Of a stretch of 64,000 nt of DNA, positions 17,661-26,148 are shown piece by piece. Made by a program: the position numbers and the translations under genes. Position 1 is the stretch's first letter; every line of letters starts with the position of its first letter. This DNA is from Modestobacter sp. L9-4 (GTDB taxonomy: Bacteria > Actinomycetota > Actinomycetes > Mycobacteriales > Geodermatophilaceae), in contig NZ_CP077800.1 in the NCBI RefSeq assembly GCF_019112525.1, positions 3,286,001-3,350,000 on the forward strand. The letters run 5' to 3'. The notes beneath the pieces were generated by a model. The model ran no database searches and was not told the DNA's origin. It saw only the letters and a list, made by a program, of their open reading frames with translations.

Positions 17661-18308
17661 TCAGGCGGTGGAGCGGGTGCGCTCCGGGGCTGCGAGGCCG
17701 GCGCCGACCCGGTACAGGCAGTCGCGGATGGAGTCGAGGAGGGCGTCGAAGGAGTCGGCGGGGTCCCAGACCTCGAGGGCGGTGATGTAGGCGGCCATGG
17801 CCGTGTTGAGCACCAGGGTCGTCAGCAGCGGGTCGGCGTCGGGGGTGCGCCGGCTGATCCAGCGGTACAGGTCGGGGGAGAAGCTGTCGCAGGTGGCCCG
17901 GGCCGACTGGGTCAGCCCGGGGTGCTGCTGCAGCACCCGCTTCTGCACGGGCAGCCACTCCGCGAGCACGGTGGCCATGTCGACGAAGAGGTCGGTCAGC
18001 GCCGGCCACAGCGGTCGGTCGGCCGGGTCCGCCTCGACCCGGGTCCGCCACTCGGCCAGCATCTGGGGGTCCAGGTCGAAGGCGACGGCTTCCTTGCTGG
18101 GGAAGTAGCTGAAGAACGTCGTCCGGGAGACACCGGCCTCGGCGGCGATGTCCTCCACGCTCACCACGTCGAACCCGCGCTCGCTGATCAGGCGCAGCGC
18201 GGTGGCGCGGATCGTGCGCCAGGCCTCGAGCTTCTTGCGCTCCCGCAGGCCCATGACGGCCGAGATGGAGCAGCGCTGCACACCCGCCGCGTGCCCCTTC
18301 TTGACCAT
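17661..18308 (-). CDS. TetR-family repressor of the adjacent MFS pump
   Basis: About 215 residues. N-terminal helix-turn-helix VSVEDIAAEAGVSRTTFFSYFPSKEAVAF is classical TetR. The C-terminal ligand domain is unassigned. Start: ATG at 18308 fits a leaderless promoter (TTGTAC, 18 bp, TACGGT, transcription start on the ATG); an internal ATG at 18254 (MGLRERKK) is a common TetR start and remains possible. A 24-bp perfect palindrome overlaps the -35, so it very likely represses itself and the MFS gene behind it until a drug binds. Confidence 0.93.
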   Translation of the reverse strand: MVKKGHAAGVQRCSISAVMGLRERKKLEAWRTIRATALRLISERGFDVVSVEDIAAEAGVSRTTFFSYFPSKEAVAFDLDPQMLAEWRTRVEADPADRPLWPALTDLFVDMATVLAEWLPVQKRVLQQHPGLTQSARATCDSFSPDLYRWISRRTPDADPLLTTLVLNTAMAAYITALEVWDPADSFDALLDSIRDCLYRVGAGLAAPERTRSTA

Positions 18309-18314
18309 GGGGAG

Positions 18315-18344
18315 ACCGTAGACCAAAACCTGAACGCAGTACAA
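18315..18344 (-). promoter_or_regulatory. Predicted tetR-MFS promoter (leaderless)
   Basis: On the minus strand: -35 TTGTAC (18339-18344), 18-bp spacer, -10 TACGGT (18315-18320), then six bases to the ATG at 18308. There is no Shine-Dalgarno sequence, consistent with a leaderless message. Confidence 0.55.
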
Positions 18345-18357
18345 CTTCTTACTGCGT
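18334..18357. promoter_or_regulatory. Predicted TetR operator
   Basis: Perfect inverted repeat ACGCAGTA / TACTGCGT with an 8-base spacer, overlapping the -35 of the tetR promoter. Size, symmetry and position are those of a TetR-family operator. Confidence 0.75.
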
Positions 18358-18656
18358 CCGCCTTTCAGAGTTCACCTGTTCGGTGTCCTGGCGGGCCGTC
18401 CACCGCGGGGAACCGGCTGTTCACCCGGCGGGCCTTTGCGACCGCTCCCGGGCGTGTCACGATGGTCGGCGGCCCGCGGACCGCACGCCGGGCCCCGAGG
18501 GACGTCGTGGAGGTGACCGGGCAGATGCGCACCGAGCCCCCCAGTCACAGTCCCGAGGTCCCCGCCAGCTGACGCACCCGGTCGACGCCGACCGGGACGG
18601 CGCGCCGTGGGGACCTGCCCGGCGCCCCCACCCCTCGCGTCCTCCCGGAGTCCGTC
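18358..18656. other. Intergenic region between tetR and corA
   Basis: About 300 bp separating divergent genes. Beyond the tetR operator I see no convincing gene, RNA or repeat; the open frames are short and compositionally poor. It should hold the corA promoter, which I could not place. Confidence 0.5.
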
Positions 18657-19805
18657 GTGACCGAACGCCGTCCTGCGCGCATCGCACCCCGCGCCGCCCT
18701 GTCCACCCTCACCCGCCGGCCCCGTCCGGTCGCGGCCGCCCCGCGCGCGGTCGAGCGCCCGGCCACCGACGTGGCGCCGCCCCAGTCGCGGATGGTCGAC
18801 AACGGCGTCTACGCCGGCGGCCGCCGGATCGCCACGCCGGCCTCGGCGGCGGAGAGCCACGAGTGGCTGACCGACGGGTTCGACGACCGGATGGTCTGGC
18901 TGGGGCTCTACCGTCCCGAGCCGGCCGAGCTGGGCGAGATCGCCGAGCAGTACGGCCTGCCCGACCTGGCCGTCGAGGACGCCATCCAGGCCCACCAGCG
19001 GCCGAAGTTCGAGCGCTACGGGTCGACGCTGTTCGTCGTCCTCAAGGCCGCCCGGTACCTCGACGCGACCGAGGAGGTGGAGTTCGGCGAGCTCCACCTG
19101 TTCCTCGGCAAGGACTTCGCCATCACCGTCCGGCACAGCGAGTCCCCGGACCTGTCCCGGGTGCGCCGCCGGCTGGAGAGCTCGCCGGACCTGCTGGCCC
19201 GCGGGAGCGAGGCGGTGCTCTACGCGATCCTCGACGCCGTCGTCGACGGGTACGTGCCGGTGGTGAACGGGCTGGAGAACGACATCGACGAGATCGAGGT
19301 CCAGGTCTTCCGCGGCGACCCGCACGTCTCCCGGCGCACCTACGAGCTGTCCCAGGAGGTCGTGGACTTCCAGCGCGCGGTCCAGCCGCTGACCGGCATC
19401 CTCGCCGCGATCACCGCCGGCTTCGAGAAGTACGGGGTGGACGAGGAGCTGCGCAGCTACCTGCGCGACGTCGCCGACCACGTCACCGGCATCGCCGAGC
19501 GGGTGGAGGGGTTCCGGTCGCAGCTCCGGGAGATCCTCACCGTCAACGCCACGCTGGTCGCCCAGCGGCAGAACGACGAGATCCGCGAGCTGACGCTCAC
19601 CAGCATCGCGCAGGGCGAGGAGGTCAAGAAGATCTCCGCCTGGGCCGCCATCCTCTTCGCCCCCTCGCTGGTGGGCGGGGTGTACGGGATGAACGTCAAC
19701 TTCCCGGAACGGAACTGGCACTACGGGTACCCGTTCGCGCTGGCGCTGATGGTCCTGGTCAGCGCCACGCTCTACGTCATCTTCAAGCGCCGCGACTGGA
19801 TCTGA
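18657..19805 (+). CDS. corA: CorA-family Mg2+/Co2+ channel
   Basis: 382 residues. N-terminal Arg/Pro-rich extension (about 1-60), cytoplasmic alpha/beta domain, long stalk helix (EVVDFQRAVQPLTGILAAI onward) and two C-terminal membrane helices. The pore signature GMN is at 344-346 (GVYGMNVNFPE), and the protein ends with the basic FKRRDWI typical of CorA. It forms a pentameric channel for magnesium, sometimes cobalt or nickel. GTG start. Transcription alone, before tmRNA. Confidence 0.95.
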   Translation: MTERRPARIAPRAALSTLTRRPRPVAAAPRAVERPATDVAPPQSRMVDNGVYAGGRRIATPASAAESHEWLTDGFDDRMVWLGLYRPEPAELGEIAEQYGLPDLAVEDAIQAHQRPKFERYGSTLFVVLKAARYLDATEEVEFGELHLFLGKDFAITVRHSESPDLSRVRRRLESSPDLLARGSEAVLYAILDAVVDGYVPVVNGLENDIDEIEVQVFRGDPHVSRRTYELSQEVVDFQRAVQPLTGILAAITAGFEKYGVDEELRSYLRDVADHVTGIAERVEGFRSQLREILTVNATLVAQRQNDEIRELTLTSIAQGEEVKKISAWAAILFAPSLVGGVYGMNVNFPERNWHYGYPFALALMVLVSATLYVIFKRRDWI

Positions 19806-19872
19806 GCGGCGCTGCGGGCGCCGGGGAACACCCGGGCGGGTGCTGCCGTTACTCTCACTGCATAACTGCACA

Positions 19873-20247
19873 GGGGGTGATTGGTCTCGACTTCGGTCGT
19901 GAGGCCAGGGGAAGCGAGCCGAGGAAGGCAACGATGAGCTCGTTAACCATGCGTTGCACAACACACAAGCGCCGACTCCAGTCAGCGCGACTTCGCTCTC
20001 GCTGCCTAACAGCAGCTAGGCGAGTCTGTCAGCCCGGACTCTGCCATCGGTCCGGATCCTGGCATCAGCTAGATGGCTTCACCGTGCGGATCGGTCGCGG
20101 ATCCGCACGGGACACCTCACAGCGACTGGGCTCGTCACACCGACTTGTCAGCGGGATCGGTGGAGCCAAGCAGAGACAGAGCTGACTGCGCTCGGAGAAG
20201 CCCTGGCGTTGCGTCGGAGGACGCGGGTTCGATTCCCGCCACCTCCA
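19873..20247 (+). ncRNA. ssrA: Transfer-messenger RNA (tmRNA)
   Basis: About 375 nt. 5' end GGGGGTG pairs with CACCTCC at the 3' end to form the tRNA-like acceptor stem; discriminator A at 20247, CCA not encoded. T-arm GCGGGTTCGATTCCCGC is near the 3' end. The 5' part (GGTCTCGACTTCG) and the stretch through the tag and GCTAG pseudoknot region resemble mycobacterial ssrA. It rescues stalled ribosomes with SmpB. The resume codon is GCC at 19971 and the tag ends with TAA at 20007. A -10-like CATAAC lies at 19861-19866. Long open frames antisense to it are not genes. Confidence 0.97.
19971..20009 (+). other. tmRNA proteolysis-tag reading frame
   Basis: Encodes ADSSQRDFALAA then TAA. Resume codon GCC follows CACAAGC, as in mycobacteria, whose tag is ADSHQRDYALAA. 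The terminal ALAA is the ClpXP/ClpAP-type degron. Confidence 0.95.
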
Positions 20248-20300
20248 CATCGGTGTCCCGCGACAGCGGGGATCCGGCGTGACGGCACCCCGTACCACCA

Positions 20301-20332
20301 CGAAGGGCCCGGTCTGGAGACCGGGCCCTTCG
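20301..20332. terminator. Terminator hairpin after tmRNA
   Basis: 15-bp perfect arms CGAAGGGCCCGGTCT / AGACCGGGCCCTTCG around GG. Between tmRNA (+) and the DUF808 gene (-), so it probably serves both. Confidence 0.75.
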
Positions 20333-20337
20333 TGCGT

Positions 20338-21282
20338 TCAGTGGGCGGTCGTGTGGCCCGTGCGGCGGTGCACGGTCAGCGTCATGACGACGACGACCAG
20401 TGCGCCGACGACCAGGCCGACCAGGGCGCTGGCCAGGGTGTTCACCAGCCAGCCGGCCACACCGCCGACCGCACCGAGGGCGTCGTGCGCGCCCTCCTCG
20501 AGGTGGTGCACCAGCTCGTAGGGGTGGTGCCAGCCCAGCTCGTCGGCGCCGACCAGCAGGATGTGCCCACCGACCCAGAGCATCGCGGCGGTGCCCACCA
20601 CGGTGAGCACGGTGAGCAGCTTGGGCATCGCGGACACCAGCCCCCGGCCGAACCGGGCCACCGCGGCACCCGGCTTCTGGGCCAGGGCCAGGCCGACGTC
20701 GTCCATCTTCACGATGACGCCCACGAAGCCGTAGACGACGAGGGTGATCAGCACCGCGACCACGGCCAGGATGACAGCCCGGGCGACGAACGCCTGGTCG
20801 ATCACCTCGTTGAGCGAGATGACCATGATCTCGGCCGACAGGATGAAGTCGGTGCGCACGGCGCCGGAGACGATGGTGTCCTCGTCCGGCGGCTCCTCGG
20901 ACTCGGCCCCGTGGCCGGCGGAGTGGCCACTGATCCGGCCCCACACCTTCTCCGCGCCCTCGTAGGCCAGATAGCACCCGCCGAGCATCAGGATCGGGGT
21001 GAGCAGGAAGTCGGCGAACTGGCTGAGCAGCAGCACCGCCGGCAGCAGGACCAGCAGCTTGTTGCGCAGCGACCCGATCGCGATGCGCCGGATGATCGGC
21101 AGCTCGCGCTTCGCGGCCAGGCCGCGGACGTACTGCGGTGTGACCGCGGCGTCGTCGACGACGACACCGGCGGCCTTCACGCTCGCCCGGCCGGCGGCGA
21201 CGCCGATGTCGTCGACGGACGCCGCTGCCGCGCGCGCGAGCACGGCCACGTCGTCGAGCAGCGCGACGAGTCCACCAGCCAC
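20338..21282 (-). CDS. DUF808 family (YedI-like) inner-membrane protein
   Basis: 314 residues, several membrane spans. N-terminus MAGGLVALLDDVAVLARAAAASVDDI and the segment VKAAGVVVDDAAVTPQYVRG are diagnostic of DUF808; further hallmarks are RELPII...GSLRNKLL, GGCYLAYEGAEKV and FILSAEIMVISL. E. coli YedI belongs here; function is unknown. GTG start. Monocistronic, sharing the tmRNA terminator. Confidence 0.9.
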   Translation of the reverse strand: MAGGLVALLDDVAVLARAAAASVDDIGVAAGRASVKAAGVVVDDAAVTPQYVRGLAAKRELPIIRRIAIGSLRNKLLVLLPAVLLLSQFADFLLTPILMLGGCYLAYEGAEKVWGRISGHSAGHGAESEEPPDEDTIVSGAVRTDFILSAEIMVISLNEVIDQAFVARAVILAVVAVLITLVVYGFVGVIVKMDDVGLALAQKPGAAVARFGRGLVSAMPKLLTVLTVVGTAAMLWVGGHILLVGADELGWHHPYELVHHLEEGAHDALGAVGGVAGWLVNTLASALVGLVVGALVVVVMTLTVHRRTGHTTAH

Positions 21283-21377
21283 GGGGGCGCCTCCGGTCGG
21301 TCAGGGGTCGGACGGTCCGCCGATCATCCCCGCTCCGGCCCTGGCCTGCTCACAGGTTGGCTGCTGCACCGAGGTGG

Positions 21378-22277
21378 TCAGAGGTGGGGGCCGAACCGGA
21401 CGTGCGCCGGCACCAGCTGGAGGAAGGCGTCGGCGGCCCGGGACGGCGGCCGGCCCGCGGCGGTGACCACCGACAGCGTCCAGCGCAGGGCGGCTCCGGT
21501 CAGCGGCAGGGCACGGACCGGCAGGTCGGCGCCGGCCAGCGCGGTGGGCAGCAGGGCCACCCCCACGCCGTGCGCCACGTACTGGGGGATCGTCGACAGG
21601 TCGGGCACCTCGACGCTGATCCAGCGCTGCAGCTGCTGGTCGGCGAAGGCCGCGTCGACGATCGTGCGCTGGGCGAAGCCGACCGGCATCTCGATGAACG
21701 GCTCGCCGGCTAGGTCGGCCAGCCCCACGGCCTCCCGGTCGGCGAGCGGGTGCCCCTCCGGCACGAAGGCCGCCAGGGTGAACGTGCGCAGGGGCTGGAC
21801 GACGAGGGCCGGGTCCGCGCCCACCTCGGCGACGGCGAACGCCAGGTCCAGCGACCCGGCCTTCACCCGGTCGACGTGCCCGACGCTGCCGCGCGGGGAG
21901 ATGTCGATGCGTGACTGCACCTGCGGGTACCGGCGGCGGAAGTCCCCGGCCAGGGCGGCCACGTCGACGGTCTGCAGGCTGCTGAGGCTGCCCAGCGCGA
22001 GGCTCCCGCGCAGCTCGCTGTCGGGGGGCTCCACGCTGGCCCGCGCCCGGTCGAGCGCCTCCAGCGCCGCCTTCGCCTCGGGCAGGAACGCCCGGCCGGC
22101 GTCGGTGAGCGTGACCGCCCGGGTGGTGCGGGTGAGCAGTGCGGCCCCGAGCTCCTGCTCCAGCGCGCGGACGGTGGCCGACACCGTCGACTGGGTGGCG
22201 TAGAGCCGCTGGGCCGCCCGGGTGAAGTGCAGCTCCTCGGCCACGGTCACGAACGTCTGGAGCTTGCGCTCGTCCAC
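21378..22277 (-). CDS. LysR-family transcriptional regulator
   Basis: 299 residues. Winged helix-turn-helix at 1-60 (LQTFVTVAEELHFTRAAQRLYATQSTVSATVRALEQELG), linker helix, then a periplasmic-binding-protein-like effector domain (about 90-299). Divergent from an MFS gene with a 136-bp gap, the classical arrangement in which the LysR protein controls its divergent neighbour and itself. Effector unknown. GTG start. Confidence 0.93.
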   Translation of the reverse strand: MDERKLQTFVTVAEELHFTRAAQRLYATQSTVSATVRALEQELGAALLTRTTRAVTLTDAGRAFLPEAKAALEALDRARASVEPPDSELRGSLALGSLSSLQTVDVAALAGDFRRRYPQVQSRIDISPRGSVGHVDRVKAGSLDLAFAVAEVGADPALVVQPLRTFTLAAFVPEGHPLADREAVGLADLAGEPFIEMPVGFAQRTIVDAAFADQQLQRWISVEVPDLSTIPQYVAHGVGVALLPTALAGADLPVRALPLTGAALRWTLSVVTAAGRPPSRAADAFLQLVPAHVRFGPHL

Positions 22278-22413
22278 TCATCGCCCCCCTCGATCACATC
22301 AGCAAGATCCTTCGTTGGACATGGTAGGTCGGTCGTCGCACAGTGGACCCGCGACCGGCCCGGTGATGTGCCCGCCGCCCCTGTCCCGCCGTCGAGATCC
22401 GAGGCACCGCACC

Positions 22414-23655
22414 ATGTCCGTCACCACCGAGCTGCCGGTCGCCGCACCCCGCGCCGTCCCGGCCCCGCGCCGCACCCCCACCACCGGGCACCACGCCGGG
22501 TTCTGGCTGATCGCGCTCGCCTTCCTCAGCATGGCGTCCTTCGCGGCGCTGCCGACGCCGCTCTACGTCCTCTTCCAGCGGGAGGACGGCTTCGCGACGC
22601 CGATGATCACGGTGGTCTTCGCCGTCTACGCCCTGGGCGTGGGCGGCAGCCTCTACCTGGTCGGGCACGTCAGCGACTGGGTCGGCCGCCGCCCGATGAC
22701 CCTGCTCGCGACCGCCGTCGAGATCCTCGCCGCCGTGGTCTTCCTGGTCTGGCCGGAGCTGCCGGGGCTGCTGGTGGCCCGGGTGCTCACCGGCATCGGC
22801 ATCGGCATGCTGACGGCCACGGCGACCGCCCACCTCGCGGAGCTGTGGGCGCTCGCCCGGCCCGCCGCGGGCCCGGCCACCGCCGGCACCGTCGCGAGCC
22901 TGGTCAGCCTGGGCGGCTTCGGACTGGGCCCGCTGATCGCCGGGGTGCTCGCGCAGTTCGCCCCGCACCCGCTGGTCGTCCCGTTCGTGGTCTTCCTCGT
23001 CGTGCTCGCCGTCACGGGTCTCGGCTCCGCGGTGGTGCCCGAGACCGTGACCCGCCCGGCGGTGCCCCGCCGCTGGTCGCCGCAGCGGGTCCGGCTGCCC
23101 GAGGGCGCCCGCGCGGCGTTCGTCGTGGCCGCCGTCGGTGCCGCGGTCGCTCTCGCCGTCACCGGCATGTTCATGGCCCTGTCGCCCAGCATCCTGGCCC
23201 AGGTCATGGGGCAGACCTCCCGGCTGGCGGCCGGGCTGGTGCCGTTCGCCGTCTTCGGCTCGGCCGCCGTCGTGCCGGCGCTGCTGGCCCGGTCCAGCCG
23301 GCGGCAGCAGCTGGTCTTCGCGCTGGTCACCTCGGTGGTCGGGGCCGCCGCGCTCGCCGTCGGCGTGCTCACCGCCAGCCTGCCGACGTTCGTGGCCGCC
23401 GGGGTGGTGGCCGGCGCCGGCTCCGGCACGCTCTTCCGCTCCGCGGTGGGCGCGGCCGCCGCGCTGGCCGACCCGGCCGGGCGCGGTGAGGTGCTCGCCG
23501 CGCTCTTCCTCACCGGGTACGCCGGGCTGGCCCTGCCGGTGCTCGCCATCGGCCTGCTGCTGGTCTGGCTGCCGCTGGTGCCGGTGATCGTCGGCTTCGC
23601 CGCGGTCGTGCTGGTGCTCACCGCGGTCTCGACCGGCTCGATGCTCCGCCGCTGA
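22414..23655 (+). CDS. MFS transporter (12 TMS) divergent from LysR
   Basis: 413 residues, about 12 membrane spans. First helix FWLIALAFLSMASFAALPTPLYVLFQ and motif A in loop 2-3 (GHVSDWVGRRPMTLL) are intact. A 30-residue Pro/Ala-rich N-terminus precedes TM1. It resembles small-molecule exporters of the CynX/NepI or DHA1 type; substrate unknown. ATG at 22414 (GAGG upstream) is chosen because the frame before it is antisense to lysR. Probably induced by the divergent LysR regulator. Confidence 0.88.
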   Translation: MSVTTELPVAAPRAVPAPRRTPTTGHHAGFWLIALAFLSMASFAALPTPLYVLFQREDGFATPMITVVFAVYALGVGGSLYLVGHVSDWVGRRPMTLLATAVEILAAVVFLVWPELPGLLVARVLTGIGIGMLTATATAHLAELWALARPAAGPATAGTVASLVSLGGFGLGPLIAGVLAQFAPHPLVVPFVVFLVVLAVTGLGSAVVPETVTRPAVPRRWSPQRVRLPEGARAAFVVAAVGAAVALAVTGMFMALSPSILAQVMGQTSRLAAGLVPFAVFGSAAVVPALLARSSRRQQLVFALVTSVVGAAALAVGVLTASLPTFVAAGVVAGAGSGTLFRSAVGAAAALADPAGRGEVLAALFLTGYAGLALPVLAIGLLLVWLPLVPVIVGFAAVVLVLTAVSTGSMLRR

Positions 23656-23662
23656 CCCCGGG

Positions 23663-23696
23663 CCGCCGGTCCAGCGGGCACCCGCTGGACCGGCGG
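23663..23696. terminator. Bidirectional terminator hairpin
   Basis: 16-bp perfect arms CCGCCGGTCCAGCGGG / CCCGCTGGACCGGCGG around CA, between the convergent MFS (+) and MetE-like (-) genes. Confidence 0.75.
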
Positions 23697-23718
23697 GACG
23701 GTCAGGGCCCGGTGCCGG

Positions 23719-24753
23719 TCAGAGCTCGCCGCGCAGCACCACCGCGGCCTCGGCGAGCGCGCGCATCTTGCCCGCCGCCGACGCCCGGGACAGGTACTTC
23801 AGCCCGCAGTCGCTGGAGAGCACGAGCTGCTCCACGTCGACGTGGTCCAGCGCCCGGCGCACGCGGTCGGCGACGACCTCCGGCGTCTCGACCTCCTCGG
23901 TCGACAGGTCCAGGACGCCGAGCACGATGCCCCGGCCGTGCAGCGGCCGCAGGGTCGCCGGGTCCAGGTGCGACTGCGCGGTCTCGATCGAGAACGCCGC
24001 CGCATCCACCTCGGCCAGCTGCGGCAGCACCGAGTAGCCCTCGGGCCGGTCGGCCACCATCGCCGCGTAGCCGAAGCAGACGTGCACGTGCACCGGACCG
24101 GGGGCGTCGGCCAGCGCCGCGTTGAGCACCTCGACGCCGTACCGCCGGGCCACCTCGGGCCGCGCCTGCAGCCACGGCTCGTCGAGCTGGACGATGTCGG
24201 CGCCCGCGGCGAACAGGTCGGCGATCTCCGCGCGCACGACGTCGGCGTAGGCCAGCGCCAGCGCCCGGTCGTCGCCGTAGTGGTCGTCCTGCGCCTGCTG
24301 GGCCATGGTGAACGGGCCGGGGACGGTCATCTTCACCGCGCGGTCGGTCGCCGCCCGCAGGAACCGCACGTCCGCCACCTGCACCGGCGCCGGACGGCGG
24401 ATCTCCCCGACCACCCGCGGGGCCGGGATGTCGATGCCCGACCGGTTGCGCACGCTGCCCGGGTGGTCGAGGTCCAGCCCCTCCAGCGCGGTCGCGAAGT
24501 GGTTGGAGTAGGACTCCCGCCTGATCTCACCGTCGCCCACGATGTCCAGCCCGGCGGCCTCCTGCGCCCGGACGGTGGCCAGCGTGGCGTCGTCCTGTGC
24601 CTCGGCGAGGAACTCCGGCGGCACCCGCCACAGCTCCCGGGCGCGCACCCGCGGCGGGAACTGGTGGCCGAGCCGGTCGCGGTCGATCAGCCAGTCCGGC
24701 TGCGGCAGGCTGCCGACGACCGTGGTGGGCAGCGGGGGGAGCGGGCGGGACAT
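23719..24753 (-). CDS. MetE C-terminal-like (cobalamin-independent methionine synthase family) protein
   Basis: 344 residues, only the catalytic C-terminal barrel of MetE (full MetE is about 750). Starts PLPTTVVGSLPQPDWL as in this family. The zinc site is present: His and Cys in HVHVCFGYA, Glu in FSIETAQSHLD, and Cys in SSDCGLKYLSR. The GEIRRESYSNHF and IVQLDEPWLQ motifs line the active site. Single-domain homologs act as methyltransferases in methionine or other S/Se-methyl metabolism, but the substrate of this one is not known. GGAGGA precedes the ATG by six bases, fixing the start. Confidence 0.87.
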   Translation of the reverse strand: MSRPLPPLPTTVVGSLPQPDWLIDRDRLGHQFPPRVRARELWRVPPEFLAEAQDDATLATVRAQEAAGLDIVGDGEIRRESYSNHFATALEGLDLDHPGSVRNRSGIDIPAPRVVGEIRRPAPVQVADVRFLRAATDRAVKMTVPGPFTMAQQAQDDHYGDDRALALAYADVVRAEIADLFAAGADIVQLDEPWLQARPEVARRYGVEVLNAALADAPGPVHVHVCFGYAAMVADRPEGYSVLPQLAEVDAAAFSIETAQSHLDPATLRPLHGRGIVLGVLDLSTEEVETPEVVADRVRRALDHVDVEQLVLSSDCGLKYLSRASAAGKMRALAEAAVVLRGEL

Positions 24754-24831
24754 CGGCGTTCCTCCGGGGGTGGGCGGGTCCCGATCCTCCACCCCCGGGA
24801 CGACGGCACGCCTCCGCGGTCCCCGGCCGGG

Positions 24832-24847
24832 GTACAGCAGGCTGTAC
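24832..24847. promoter_or_regulatory. Palindrome in the divergent gap before the two-component genes
   Basis: GTACAGC-AG-GCTGTAC, perfect 7-bp arms, 54 bp upstream of the sensor kinase start. Placement suits an operator for the LuxR-type regulator encoded downstream or for the MetE-like gene. No direct proof. Confidence 0.4.
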
Positions 24848-24900
24848 TCCCGGGCCGTCCGGCTGTCCCCGGGGCCCCGGGACCCCTAGCGTTCGCAGTC

Positions 24901-26148
24901 GTGCGGACGTCGGGTGGGCAGCGGGGCGCCGTGACCCGCACGGCCGGCGCGACGCTGCTCGCGCTGGAGCAGCTGCCCGGCGTCCTCGGCACCGCGCTGA
25001 TGGCGCTCGGCGTCCTGGCCTTCCTGCTGCTGGCCGCGGTCACCAGCGTGGTCGGCGTGGGGCTGCTCGCCGTCCCGGCCGCGCTGCGCGGAGTGCACGC
25101 CGTGGCCGACCGGGAACGTGCCCGGCTGGGCCGCTGGGGGACCGAGCCGCTGAGCCCCGGCCCGCCGCCGGAGCGGCTGCGGGACGCGCTGGCCGCACCG
25201 GCCACCCGGCGCGAGCTGCAGTGGCTGGCCGGCCACGCGACCGGCGTCCTGCTGCTGGCCGCGATCGGGGTGCTGCTGCCGGTCTACGCCGTGCGGGACC
25301 TGAGCTTCCCGGCCTGGTGGTGGCTGCTGCCGAAGGGGGAGCCGACCGACTCGCTGACCTTCTTCACCGTCGCGGACTGGGGCGACCTGTACCCGGTCGT
25401 GCTGCTCGGCATCGGCTGGACCGCCCTGATCGTCGTGGTGGTCCCGCGGACCGCCCGCTTCGTGCAGGCCCGGGGGCAGCGGCTGCTCGACGGCTCGCCC
25501 ACGACCGACCTGCCGCTGCGCATCGCCGAGCTCACCGCCACCCGGGCCGCCGCGCTGGACGCGCACGCTGCCGAGCTGCGCCGGATCGAGCGGGCGCTGC
25601 ACGACGGCACGCAGAACCGGCTCGTCGCGGTCACCGTGCTGCTCGGCGCGGCCCGCCGGGCGGCGACCCGCGACCCGGCGGCGGCCGAGGGGATCCTGGA
25701 GCGCGCCCAGTCCGCGGCCGAGCAGGCGCTCGCCGAGCTGCGCACGGTCGCCCGCGGGATCCTGCCGCCGGTGCTCGCCGACCGTGGGCTGGCCGGCGCG
25801 CTCACCGGGCTGGCCGCGGCTGCCGCGGTCCCGTGCTCGGTCGACGTCGACGTCCCGGTGCGCTGCGCGGCGTCGGTCGAGGCGACCGCGTACTTCCTGG
25901 TCGCCGAGGCGCTGACGAACGCCTCCCGGCACAGCGGCGCCACCCGGGTCGCAGTGGCGGTGCACGCCCGCGACGGGCGGCTGTGCGTCCGGGTCACCGA
26001 CGACGGACGCGGCGGGGCCACCGAGGGCGGCGGCTCCGGGCTGGTCGGGATCCGCCGCCGGGTGGCCGCCCACGACGGCACCATGACCCTGTCCAGCCCA
26101 CCCGGTGGCCCGACCACCCTGACCGCGGAGCTGCCGTGCGGATCGTGA
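24901..26148 (+). CDS. Two-component sensor histidine kinase (HisKA_3, NarL-group)
   Basis: 415 residues. N-terminal half has about four membrane spans with a short extracytoplasmic loop; the kinase core follows. Phospho-acceptor His234 sits in ERALHDGTQNRLVAV (HisKA_3). ATPase motifs: EALTNASRHSGA (N box), DDGRGG and GSGLVGIRRRV (G boxes). A TAGCGT -10-like sequence at 24887-24892 places transcription start close to the GTG at 24901, suggesting a leaderless message; an in-frame GTG at 24931 is the alternative. Overlaps the response-regulator gene by 13 bp. Signal unknown. Confidence 0.92.
   Translation: MRTSGGQRGAVTRTAGATLLALEQLPGVLGTALMALGVLAFLLLAAVTSVVGVGLLAVPAALRGVHAVADRERARLGRWGTEPLSPGPPPERLRDALAAPATRRELQWLAGHATGVLLLAAIGVLLPVYAVRDLSFPAWWWLLPKGEPTDSLTFFTVADWGDLYPVVLLGIGWTALIVVVVPRTARFVQARGQRLLDGSPTTDLPLRIAELTATRAAALDAHAAELRRIERALHDGTQNRLVAVTVLLGAARRAATRDPAAAEGILERAQSAAEQALAELRTVARGILPPVLADRGLAGALTGLAAAAAVPCSVDVDVPVRCAASVEATAYFLVAEALTNASRHSGATRVAVAVHARDGRLCVRVTDDGRGGATEGGGSGLVGIRRRVAAHDGTMTLSSPPGGPTTLTAELPCGS

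Noticed and set aside
20205-20250. tRNA-like sequence with a GGTTCGATTCC T-arm
   Set aside because: Not a separate tRNA: it is the 3' half of the tRNA-like domain of tmRNA, with no D-arm or anticodon stem of its own.
20065-20977. Antisense open frames opposite tmRNA and the DUF808 gene
   Set aside because: The DNA is explained by tmRNA (acceptor stem, tag frame, T-arm) and by the DUF808 gene; no protein motifs in the antisense frames.
24754-24900. SAM or cobalamin riboswitch before the MetE-like gene
   Set aside because: The gap is only 147 bp, shared with a divergent gene, and contains no B12 box or SAM-type core.
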